A DNA stretch of 64,000 bases from Siphlonurus alternatus. Its lineage: Eukaryota > Arthropoda > Insecta > Ephemeroptera > Siphlonuridae. A program made the position numbers and the translations under genes. The stretch covers positions 32,592,979 through 32,656,978 of the forward strand of contig OX463780.1 of NCBI GenBank assembly GCA_949825025.1. The letters run 5' to 3'. The notes beneath the pieces were generated by a model that searched no databases, had not been told where the DNA came from, and saw only the letters and a list, made by a program, of their open reading frames with translations. Shown piece by piece: positions 26,091-36,700 of this stretch; positions within the stretch are counted from its first letter, which is position 1, and the number at the start of each line of letters is the position of its first letter.

Positions 26091-26600
26091 CCAGCCAGCG
26101 CAGCACGCCCCGAGGTGAGTCCTCATAATTGTGCACGATTTTCACATAAAGCTGAAAAGCTTACAGTATATGTGTAATAGTTGTCATCGATTTCAAATTT
26201 TATTGAAGTACCACAACTTATTAATCATTGGAACACAATTAATTAAATTTCTTCCACCTTAAATTTTAGTTACATATGTTATGAAAGATCTATTTATTTT
26301 CTAAAAACAAGAATTATCTTTTAACATAACAGCATTCCATCCTTAACATGGAATGTTCTATTTGTGACGCCCCATCTTTACGCCAGACTTTTTTGTTATC
26401 AGATAAGTGAGGTGCGTCCCGAAGCGGTGCTGCCAGCTACACCCCTGCAGGACAGGGCTCAACCCTCCAGTGATTGTACAGACTCTAGACTTTAAGATAA
26501 CGCACCCTCAAAATGTAAATAGTCTTTGCTGCTGCTCGGACATTGACAAAAAATTTAAAGTAATAAAATTTAAGATTTGAAGCTTCATTAATTAAAATGT
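26091..26600 (+). other. DRAK 3' UTR with a probable intron
   Basis: A strong donor, GAG|GTGAGT at 26115, lies 24 nt after the stop codon. A plausible acceptor, TTGTTATCAG, ends at 26402 after a T-rich tract. The remaining 3' UTR would run from 26403 to shortly after the AATAAA at about 26562. The acceptor choice is inferred; CCAG near 26382-26385 is an alternative. Confidence 0.6.
26562..26567 (+). terminator. Polyadenylation signal AATAAA of the DRAK gene
   Basis: AATAAA lies about 470 nt downstream of the stop. It is followed within 30-90 nt by GT/T-rich sequence (TCAGTGTTGTAATTTTTC, then GTGATATGTG) of the kind expected downstream of a cleavage site. It is the first such combination after the stop codon. 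Confidence 0.55.
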
Positions 26601-29050
26601 CTCATTTTTTACTCAGTGTTGTAATTTTTCAAGTGATATGTGTTCATCGTGTGCGACTTGTCACAATACAAGAAGCAAAAATGTTACCTTGTGATGTTTG
26701 TCGTCATTGTTATTGGTAGTGGTCTCATTTTGTCAATGATCTTCAAACTAATATTCAGCAACTTTTTAAAATACATCTAGTACCTAAGATAGTTGAATAA
26801 TGATTTTAAATTATTTGTCTAAAATATATTTTAAAATTTTCATAATAAGAATTAAAATTTATCAGCAAGCTAATCAAGGCTATAGTATATGTCTATTGTA
26901 TTTCAATAATGGTTTTAAAGTTTGTTTTCAAGTTAAATTATTGATCAAATTAATTTTTTATATAGGAAACCAATCATTGTTCTTAAACATCACGAAACAA
27001 AAATATTTACAGCATTTTAGTAGCTAAACTTGATTAAGTACTAAAAACAAATATTAGCAAACATTTCCCAGATAAGCTATTATTTCATGCTGTTGGCATT
27101 GAAGGTATATGAGTAATCTAGTATCAAATAAGCTGGGTATCTCCAATTTGCTCCAAGGATATAATATTTGTCCTACTTGTTTGTCTGAAATGGTGACACT
27201 TATTGAAAAGTGAAGATTCCCGGATTTCATGAAAACAGATGACTGTTTATTTTCTTTTGACAAACTATATTGACATAAAATAAGCTTGATTTGCTTTTAG
27301 TGGTGGACACAAAAATTATATGCTGAATATTTTATTTACTTTTATTTTATAATTCAACTAACATTTGATCAATAGCTTAATTTGCATTTCATTAATTTCG
27401 TACTTTTTGCTGTAAAATTTCTAACAGTATACAGTAAAATTTTGATTATTATATTCTTGATTCTTGACATAACTATACTCATCACATCATCACCGTCATT
27501 ATAGAGATATATATGTGTTTAAATATTTGTTGACAAGCATCATCAAGAAATTATTGGTGGAATTGTCTTGGTGTATTATAGTTTACCTGCACTGATGAAA
27601 CTACATATTAAGACTGTTTGTCGCTGCATTAAAAGCTACCAATTGTGTTGCTAGCTAAATTAGCAATGCATACGGTCATTAACACAAACTGAGAAATAAT
27701 GTATTTATCTGTCAGAATTTTTGTTCTTCTTTGTATATTTGTTACGAAATTTATAAATTTTGTGTATGCAATTGTATATTTTTAATCAACTATAATTACA
27801 ATTATTACATACTTCAAAATATTAAGAAATAATTTGAAAGAGGTGTATGATTTTCTATACAGTATATAAAGACTGCATAATTGTTGATATTACTTTATAA
27901 AATAAAAATTGAAGTACTTTTTTTTCATGTAAAGAAACATGTATAATTATTATATTATTATACTTTAGGAAAATACATTGCATAATGTATTCTTTTGTTG
28001 ATGATGCTTGTCATTAAATAAAATTGTGATAGCTCAAAATGGTTCAATTTAAAGTGTAATTTCATTTTATTGAAGTAATATGGCCAGATAAAAGTTAAAC
28101 ATAAATTTAATAAATGTAAAGTTGAACTGCAAATTCTTATGTGCACTTTGTATAACATTTTAAAAAATTTACTATTATTATTTTTTTAGTCACATAATTT
28201 TTCAATATTTAAGCCAGAGCTAATATTTACCACTATTGACTTAAAATATCAAACCTTGTCGTACACAATTTCTGTTACTTACACAACCAAACACTTAACA
28301 TTATATAACTGTGTATTCTTTATCAAAATGCGTAATAACCCAGAGAGAGAGATGGGCTAGAGAGGTTAGCTGCTATGCATACCAAAGATTTGGGTAGCCA
28401 CAAATGATTGAACCACTATATATGAATGAGCAACCTTCTAGCCCAGAAGTCGTCAGTAAATATGTCAGTGCTTAGCTTCATTGTATCAATATTTGTATTT
28501 TTTCCCACTTCTTTGTGGAAAAATAAAAATATTTGGTTAAAAACTATACAAAATGGTATATTCTGCAATTTTCATTCTGTACCCCATATTCATATTCCTT
28601 TTATTCCAAAATTATTAAGAGTTATAATAATTATAATTAAATTGGCATGGAAAATCACTATTAATTAATTTAGGAAATAAGTAATAGGTTGATAGTTGAT
28701 ATTTTGGGGCAAGGGCAATTGAGTACATATAAAGGACCAAGAAAGATGGCGCTGAGCACTGAAATTTTGGCGAGGATACAGCAATACCTATAGCATTGGG
28801 AAAATCACAAAAACAACAAATTTTATATGAAATTCATCTTTTACGAAGTTGAAATATTTTTTTATATTTGTCCGAAAGTATTTGACAACTAATTATGGTG
28901 TTGTCACTTCTGTAAAATTATGTTGTGGCTGCTGAGAGCATTTACATGATTTTACAATGTTAAACATGTACAATGGGCCTAGCTAGACGCACATAGTTCA
29001 GCTGTTTCCCGTCAGTTTTCGCGAGGGGCGCTACTAACTTTATGACGTCA
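26600..29050. other. AT-rich intergenic stretch
   Basis: No coding signal, splice-bounded block or repeat structure was recognised after the DRAK polyadenylation signal and before the first foldback element. Confidence 0.5.
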
Positions 29051-29054
29051 ATTC

Positions 29055-29375
29055 CTACATTAAATTTTTTTATTGCAGAAATGAATAGAGGGTACCAAAT
29101 TATATGCTACTCTGAATTTTTTCAGTTTTTTTTTTTATTCCCAGAACTATTTTTAAATAATTATTGAAAGTTCTGTAAGTTATGTTGACCTCCTGGATTC
29201 CTTAATAAAAAGGATAGGGCCGAGACGTCTCCAGCGTGCGTGATCGCACTTTCAATAATTATTTAAAAATAGTTGCGGGAATAAAAAAAATCGGAAAAAA
29301 TTCAGTGTAACATAATTCGGTACCCTCTATACGATACATTTCTGCAATAAAAATTTTCATTTTGATCATGTATGA
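29055..29375. mobile_element. Foldback element, GATAGAGGGT family, copy 1
   Basis: The inverted arms contain TTATTGCAGAAATGAATAGA at the left and its imperfect complement at the right. The inner arms are TTTTTAAATAATTATTGAAAG and its complement, around a short loop. The same arm sequence recurs at 36260-36582 and, as a half copy, at 47190-47320. Confidence 0.75.
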
Positions 29376-29826
29376 GAAAAAAATAAGCAGTAGAATTAAT
29401 ACAATGGTAGTGCTGATGCACACAGAGTGGTTTAGACATAATATATAAGTAAATAATCTATGAGAATAATAAAATTATATTTAATTATATTGTGTGTAAT
29501 ACATATGCCACTAAATAATCGTATAGTAAAATCAATTAATTAAAAGAATTATACAATGGACAAGTAGCATCAATTTTTTTACTAGCTAAATCGAAAGAGG
29601 TCGAAAAATACACCTATGAATTTTTTGAGATTTTTATTTGTACTGCATCATGGCTAAAAGAGAGATGTTAAGAGGTCACTCTTGACCTGGAGGCGGCGCC
29701 CGTGACGCCTGTGACGTCATTGAACTGTTCGGTAAAACAAACGATCAACTGTATAACGCTTTTCAAGTTGTTACAAGTTGAAAATGTGGAAAAGCACAAA
29801 AATGTACATATATACATGTATATATT

Positions 29827-30031
<205 letters not shown>

Positions 30032-30486
30032 ACAAAAATGAAAGTGGAATTAACACATTATAGGATGAGCAATTAAAGGTTGCCATGACATCAACCCTAT
30101 CCATATTACAAACATGTCTATATTATATTGATAATTGTTTACCAAGATTTTCTTATTTTAATTAAATTTGGCACTGCAGAGTGTATGACTGAACGTATAT
30201 ATTTTAATTAAGATGAAAAGGTTTTGAAAATAATAGTTTGAATTTGTTTTATAATGCAGTATTTTAATTCAGATGGAAAAATTAATGCAAAATTACAGGA
30301 ATCAATATAAAAATATCATAAATGAATAAGTCTCATATAAAACTTTCATCATGAAGTGGCAAAGAAAGTAGGATGAGAGCCACTGCTTACTGCAATTAAT
30401 ACATATTATAGTTATACATTAAATACTATATAATTTTAACACACACAAGTACAGAGGAATTTCGAATTTGACTTTTAAGTGTATCA

Positions 30487-30550
30487 TGCAGGGCAGTACT
30501 TCTCAAACAGCTAGTGTTCCGGGGAACACTGCAGCAGTGTTCCGCAAGAT
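30487..30550 (+). mobile_element. Possible isolated end of a hAT-like element
   Basis: CAGGGCAGTACTTCTCAAAC followed by TTCCGGGGAACACTGCAGCA resembles hAT termini that begin CAGNG and carry a TTCTCAAAC motif, from memory. No matching right end was found. Confidence 0.25.
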
Positions 30551-30707
30551 ATATATATATATATATATATGTTTCCATGCCATATGTCTGCATGTACGTA
30601 AAATTAAAAATCAAACAAAACTTATATTTTTTAAATACATATTATAGTATAAAACAATAAATTTTCTTTTAACTCTAACTGCACTCTAGGCATAGGAGTT
30701 ACTGACA

Positions 30708-30710
<3 letters not shown>

Positions 30711-30742
<32 letters not shown>
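30711..30742. repeat. Poly(T) run of 32
   Basis: A pure T homopolymer, possibly the tail of a minus-strand retroposon, with no recognisable body beside it. Confidence 0.9.
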
Positions 30743-30746
<4 letters not shown>

Positions 30747-30967
30747 AAAGACACAGAAATCCTGCGCTGCATTCATTTTTATCAATCTCTCAAGTAAAAA
30801 AATATATATGAAGAATAAAGCCGTAAATTTTTGGGAACAAACTTTCCACAAATAAATTGAATTAAAAGTTTTTGTGCTGCAGTTTTACAAATAACTGAGC
30901 ACAGTTAAACAATTATTTATTCATTAATATTCAATCATGGATTACAGTACATTGTATAATATACACG

Positions 30968-31339
30968 TTAAGGGTAAGATAACGCCACCAATGTTAAAAA
31001 AAAATCCCTCACACAAAAATTATGAAAAAAAATTAAAATGTTCTCCTCTACACCCCCTATCAGTAGCTAAAATATCAGGTGTACAAATTCGATCTAGTTT
31101 TTTAGTTATGAATTTTTAAAGTTGACTACTTTAACAAGGAGAAATTGAACTCTCATGTTAATTAGTCAACTTAAAAAATTCATAACTCATAAACTAGATC
31201 GAATTTGTTATACCTTATATTTTAGCTACTGATAGAGCTATATATAGAGGGGATGTAGGGGAGAACATTTTAATTTTTTGTCATTATTTTTGTGTGAGGG
31301 ATTTTTTTTAACATTGGTGGCGTTTTATCTTACCCGTAA
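30968..31339. mobile_element. TTAA foldback element, family A copy 1
   Basis: The left end is TTAA plus GGGTAAGATAACGCCACC. The right end is the near-perfect complement ending CTTACCC plus GTAA (one mutated TTAA base). The arms of about 160 bp pair almost completely. The right end abuts a 24-base poly(A) run. The TTAA target and 370-bp size suggest a piggyBac-type non-autonomous element. Confidence 0.8.
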
Positions 31340-31794
31340 GAAAAAAAAAAAAAAAAAAAAAAAACTTTATATTAATTTGATTTTTTGATCATTATATGAT
31401 TTGATGCTGTGATCTTCATAATTGATATTACAAGCTGCATGAAATAATTTCAATTTAAATTAATAAAGCAAGAAAAAGTGTATGTAGTCTTATTCTTGAC
31501 ATTATAAAAATTCTAGCATTAAACTTCCCTCATTACAAAAAGATAGCAAAGATGTGCATTTACTTTAATTAATTTCTTCTTTTCTAAAATCAATAGTATG
31601 TTATAATTAATAAAAATTAATATTATTATTAGTTCTACAGCTATACTATATAGTTAAGCAATAAAATAAAAATATATAGTAAACTTGGCTTACAATATGT
31701 CTTCAAAATCAAAGCTCATAAAAAAGAAATATTAAGATCATTCCCAAAAAAGTCTTCTACTTACAATGGTTGTAACAAAAATCAAATTGCCTTA

Positions 31795-31932
31795 CTACGA
31801 TCGAGGATCGAGTGGTGACATAGGAGAAGTTGGAAGTTTTTGTTGACATTTATCCCGCAGGTGGGGGGTCATACTCTTCAGATGTATGTCTTTCCCACAT
31901 CTTGGGCATGGAATCTTCCTATTCCTTTCGTC
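31795..31932 (-). CDS. C2HC zinc-finger-like exon, duplicate of the exon at 36747
   Basis: After the acceptor TATTTTAG the frame reads DERNRKIPCPRCGKDIHLKS, then MTPHLRDKC and a Pro/Ser-rich end to TAG at 31797-31795. The spacing C-x2-C-x11-H-x4-C fits a single zinc-binding knuckle. Its upstream partner (31995-32103) ends in the matching phase in one frame. It may be an alternative 3' end of the minus-strand gene or the remnant of a second copy. Nucleic-acid or protein binding is only inferred from the motif. Confidence 0.5.
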   Translation of the reverse strand, partial: DERNRKIPCPRCGKDIHLKSMTPHLRDKCQQKLPTSPMSPLDPRS

Positions 31933-31994
31933 CTAAAATAATAAAAAAAAGTGACCATGACTACAAACAAAATATTAATTTAACTATTTTGAAC

Positions 31995-32103
31995 TTGCCT
32001 TCTTCTTTGGGACTTTCTTTGATCCACTACTTGCAGCCACAGTTTGATAAACAAGTCCCTCACTGGCAGTGGCTTTGTCCTTATCAGAGACAGTGAAATG
32101 GGT
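31995..32103 (-). pseudogene. Duplicate of the acidic exon
   Basis: The acceptor TTTCTAG precedes 32103; a GT is available after 31995 (CAA|GTTCAA). The DNA aligns with the exon at 36996-36808 at both ends. In one frame the protein resembles it (SSGSKKVPKKKA against SSGSEKTSNKKKA). A 2-nt insertion near the start shifts the frame, so the phase that would follow the upstream exons reads a different sequence. It could be an alternative exon or a decayed copy. Confidence 0.45.
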
Positions 32104-32230
32104 CTAGAAATAAAAATTATATATAAATTACATTATGGTAACAATAATCCCCCTTTTACTGGTCCCATGATTAAAGTGCATATATATATATATATATATA
32201 TAATATATATATGTAATGTAATAATGTACT

Positions 32231-32585
32231 TTAAGGGTAAGGTAACGCCACCAATGTTAAAAAAAATCCCTCTCACAAAAATTTTGAAAAAAATTTAAAA
32301 TGTTCTCCTCAACACCCCCTATCAGTAGCTAAAATATCAGGTATACAAATACGATCTAGTTTTTGAGTTATGAATTTTTAAAGTTGACCAATTTAACATG
32401 GGAGTTTCATTTCTCCATGTTAAAGTAGTCAACTTTAAAAATTTATAACTCAAAAACTAGATCGTATTTGTATACCTGATATTTTAGGTACTGATAGGGG
32501 GTATAGAGGAGAACATTTTAATTTTTTTTCAGAATTTTTATGAGAGGGATTTTTTTTAACATTGGTGGCGTTACCTTACCCTTAA
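32231..32585. mobile_element. TTAA foldback element, family A copy 2
   Basis: Bounded by TTAA on both sides (32231-32234 and 32582-32585), with TTAAGGGTAAGGTAACGCCA at the left and the exact complement at the right. It is the best preserved member of the family, about 355 bp. Confidence 0.87.
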
Positions 32586-33339
32586 CAGAAAAAATATGGA
32601 TCAATATATTGAAAACAAAGATATACATTTTCTCATAATATACGTAACAAGAATAAAACATTTGTATTTTCCATTCATCTACTATTCTTGAAAAAGAGTC
32701 CATATTATCAAACATCAAAACATTATGACTTTCTCCCGGTTTTAATTTGTAATATAAAAAATGACACTTTGTTTAAAAAATATATTTAAAAAAAGTTCTG
32801 ATCTTTAAAGAATATTAGATTATTTTCACAATGACTGTACAATCACTTGCATGCACAGATGTTCTTAAATTTGTTTCCAGAAAAAAAATATTGAACAATA
32901 TATTCATAAGACAGTTAATATAAATGTGGAATAGAAATGTGATATTTAATACTTAAAACCATATATTATATGTGTCAAAAAATATAAATATCTGTAAAAA
33001 TTAAATATACATGCATATATATATATATAATATAAATAAAACACATTGTATATATAATATTCTGGTTTGAAATATTTAAAGTGACAATTTATACAATAAT
33101 GCTCATTTAAGTTAGATTAGTGTATAGAATATAATTATATGACAATAAGCTATATTTTTGTATTGTGGTTTTAATTAATCACTGTATACTGCCAAATGAT
33201 CTTTATTTATTTATTTATTTTATTTCACATTAAATATCAGTTGATACATTGTGACTACAAACTTAAACATTAATTAAATTTGAAATAGCTGTAAAACAAA
33301 AAAAAGATTAGTAATACACAATCAAATAAATATTTCTAA

Positions 33340-33748
33340 TTAACTAAAGGTCATATCATAACTATTACGTCGCCTTGCATCGGGAAGGGCACGCACCTTA
33401 CGCTCGATCATGTCAAGACTTTTATGCGTATAATGTTTTAGCCAATCAGAAAATTTACAGCACGGCCTTACGACAATGTTAGGTGAATTATCAGAAATAT
33501 TAAATGGGCAAACCTCTGTAGTAGACCTCGATGGTCCAGGTTGGAACTCGAAGGTGGGAGCTCTGCGGGAAGTTGTTGGTGTGGTACTCGACGTGGATGG
33601 CCCGGGGGTCTGAGGCAGCTGCAGAGTGATGCCTGCAGCGACGTCCAGAAGATTCCTCTCTGGCTCTGGAGTTGTTCTTGGGGGGCGAGACTCCGGCGTT
33701 ACCCCAAGGGCCTTGCAGCCCCGCATCATCCTCTTCTTATTTTGGTCT
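33340..33748 (-). CDS. Terminal exon of the coiled-coil gene (Pro/Ser/Thr-rich C-terminus)
   Basis: The acceptor TTTTACACAG precedes 33748; the reading frame runs 136 codons to TAG at 33342-33340. It begins DQNKKRMMRGCKALG, has a disordered segment rich in Pro, Thr and Ser (TPGPSTSSTTPTTS), then a more ordered end (CCKFSDWLKHYTHKSLDMIE) and a basic cluster. The GC content is well above the flanks. No family recognised. Confidence 0.6.
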
Positions 33749-36700
33749 CTGTGTAAAATAATTCAGTGTTATTAACTAACAACAATGTGTTCACTTTTAG
33801 TGGACCGAGAAAATATTTCTTAAAATCAAGGTCATTATCTGATACATATATATATTTTTTTAAAGATCGCAATGTCATATATTATAGAGCTGTGAGGTGA
33901 TGACTCGTGTATGCTTATTATTTCTTAGCAGAAAACCGTGCATTTTGTGATAAAAGCATGAAACTTCCAGAGAAGCTTAATTAGGTCATGTGAACGTAAT
34001 TGCTGCTAAAATTGGTTTTTAGGTAATTCATATGACTATATAAGCGTCCCTGAAAGTTTCATGCTGTTATCACATAATGCACGGTTTTTTGTCGCTTTTG
34101 ACTGTGCGCATATATACTAGTCGAAAAATAAGTGCTATAAATTTAAGTGATAATTTGAGCAGTGGTTAACTACTTAAAACAAGTAGTTGACTACTTAAAA
34201 CAAGTAGTCAAACTACTTGATTACTGCTCAAATTATATCACTTAGCACTCTTATTTTTCGACTCAGTGGCGTAGCCAAGGGGGGGGGGGGGGGGTTCGGG
34301 GTTTAACCCTCTCCCCCCCCATGAAGATCGAGTAATGACTGCCATGGATATAAGAAGAAAAAAAAGGAAAAATATAGAAATTTGAAAAAAAAGTTAAATA
34401 AAAAATTGAAATTTAGGGGATATCAAGTAGTCTTTTCTTTAAAATAAACAAATTATAAGTTAGTTTCTAATTTTATCACGAAAAAGTGCATCTCATAAAT
34501 AAATGTTTTATTTATTCCCTTACAAACTGCATGCATATAACTACTATTGTATAAATTAAAACGCTCTCACGTGTGCTGCTCACTTTCATTTAATTGGTTG
34601 CTCTACGCGGTGCAGATAATTAAAATTTAACAAAAATAAGAGAAGCAATTCACTTTTTTTATTTTTTTATTTTTTGGATTATTAAATAAATTTTAAAAAT
34701 AAAATTCAGTTAAATGACACGTACACTGATTCTATAAAAAATAATATAAAAGTCGTTACATGAATTACTTGATTTAATTAAAATGATATATACTCAAATA
34801 CTCAAGGCTTTATTTATTATATACGCACGTATTGAAAAGAAATTGAAAAATGGGGTGAAAAAAATATAAAATGGTAAAAAAATTGCATCAGGCCATATAT
34901 TTTATTCTCAAATATAGTAGTATTTTTTCATAATTTTACCCTAAAAAAGGGACGTGGCCTTAAAAAAAATCGCGCCTGCGGCGGGCTGTTGGGGGGCTAC
35001 GCCCCCCAAACCCCCCAGTGGGCTGTTTTTCAACTTTATCCTAAAGAACCCCCCCCTTGGGCAAATCCTAGCTGGCTACGCCACTGTTTCGACTATATAG
35101 GCATGCTATCGGATAACGGGGCTAGAGGAGTAGAGGGGGGGGGGGGGGGGAGGTAAGTCACTCACCGTTTTTTTAGCATATTCTTCTCATACTCTCTCAG
35201 CTGGCTGCAAACCTTGCTGTGTGTCTGCAACAAAAAAGTATAATATTATAATAGAAGTTCAAGAATTTGAATTTTTTTTTATATAAGCATGCAGTGAACC
35301 ACATCACATTTAATTGTGAAGAAAATATGTACACAAATTAATCAACCCCCCTGAATTAAAAAAATTAATTAAATTCTTTTTTTCCGACTCGCTCCTAAAG
35401 CTGGACAGAGGTATCCCTAATAGAATAATTTTACCTTAATGAATTAAGGAGCAAAAACTACGAAATATTTGTTGTGATGGTAACCGACCACCCTGAACTA
35501 AAAAATAAATTTAGATTTAGTGCGGTACCCTTCTTATCATTTTTTTCTTAAAGGTGCAATAAATTAATGTGCACTAATTAAAGTGAATAATTTTTTACAT
35601 ATTCGGGCAGCTATAAGAATTATTCTGATATTCCTGTGGCTCAATTAATATTTTCGTACAATATATGCCTAGTTATTTTACAATTAATTATTTAGTTTGA
35701 AAAGTGAGTTCAATAACGGTTGGTTGATTCGATCGATTCGATCAAGTCGGTGCGTGCCCGCAGCGGCTATATGATACGAGGAGAAAGGGGCGGGAGGAGG
35801 TTCCCCCGATTCGCGAGAAATTCTCGTCGTATCAGCGGCTGCTGCGAGCGTGCACCGACTTGAATCGACCACGTTTTTGAACTTTTTTTTAAATGAAATA
35901 TTATTTATTGTAGCTTAATTGCGCTAATAAAATACAATATAAAAACTCATATTACATATTTTACAAATTGACATAACTTTTAAAATAACCTTGACATATA
36001 TTTTATTATATTGTTGACGCTAATAATTAATTAATTAATTAATTATTATTGATTAATGGAAAATTAATAATTACAAATTAATTATAAATTAATAATTAAT
36101 TAATTAATTAATTAATTAATTAATTAATTATTAATTTATAATTAATTTGTAATTATTAATTTTCCATTAATCAATAATAAGGTACACACATGATATGTAT
36201 ATCATATTAGCTAGATGATTACATATTGCATATGCCTACAGTAAAATTAACTAAATACCAATGGAGTATTGACCTCAAATTTGTTTTATTGCAGAAATGG
36301 ATAGAGGGTGCAAAGTTATGCTACCCTGATTTTTTTCAGATTTTTTAGAGCCCGGGAACTATTTTTAAAAAATTATTGAAAGATATTTTTGTGACGTCAC
36401 GAGACGCCGCTCCTTAAGAAAAAGATAGGACTTGCCGCCGCGTGACGCCACAAAAAGGACTTTCAATAATTTTTTAAAAATACTTCCCGGGCTCTAAAGA
36501 ATCTGAAAAAAAATCAAGGTAGCATAACTTTGCACGCTCTATCCATTTCTGCAATAAAAAAAATTGAGGACAATACTCCATTAAAAATTATAATTATAAG
36601 ACCATCAAATAAATAGACTATATTAATTAATTATATTCGCTATTACATACAGTATAGTTTAATGTATTTTTTTTTATTATAATTTACCTGCTACAAGGAA

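Noticed and set aside
31830..32298. Plus-strand ORFs of 84-88 codons
   Set aside because: Antisense to the zinc-finger exon pair and to a foldback element; no domain seen.
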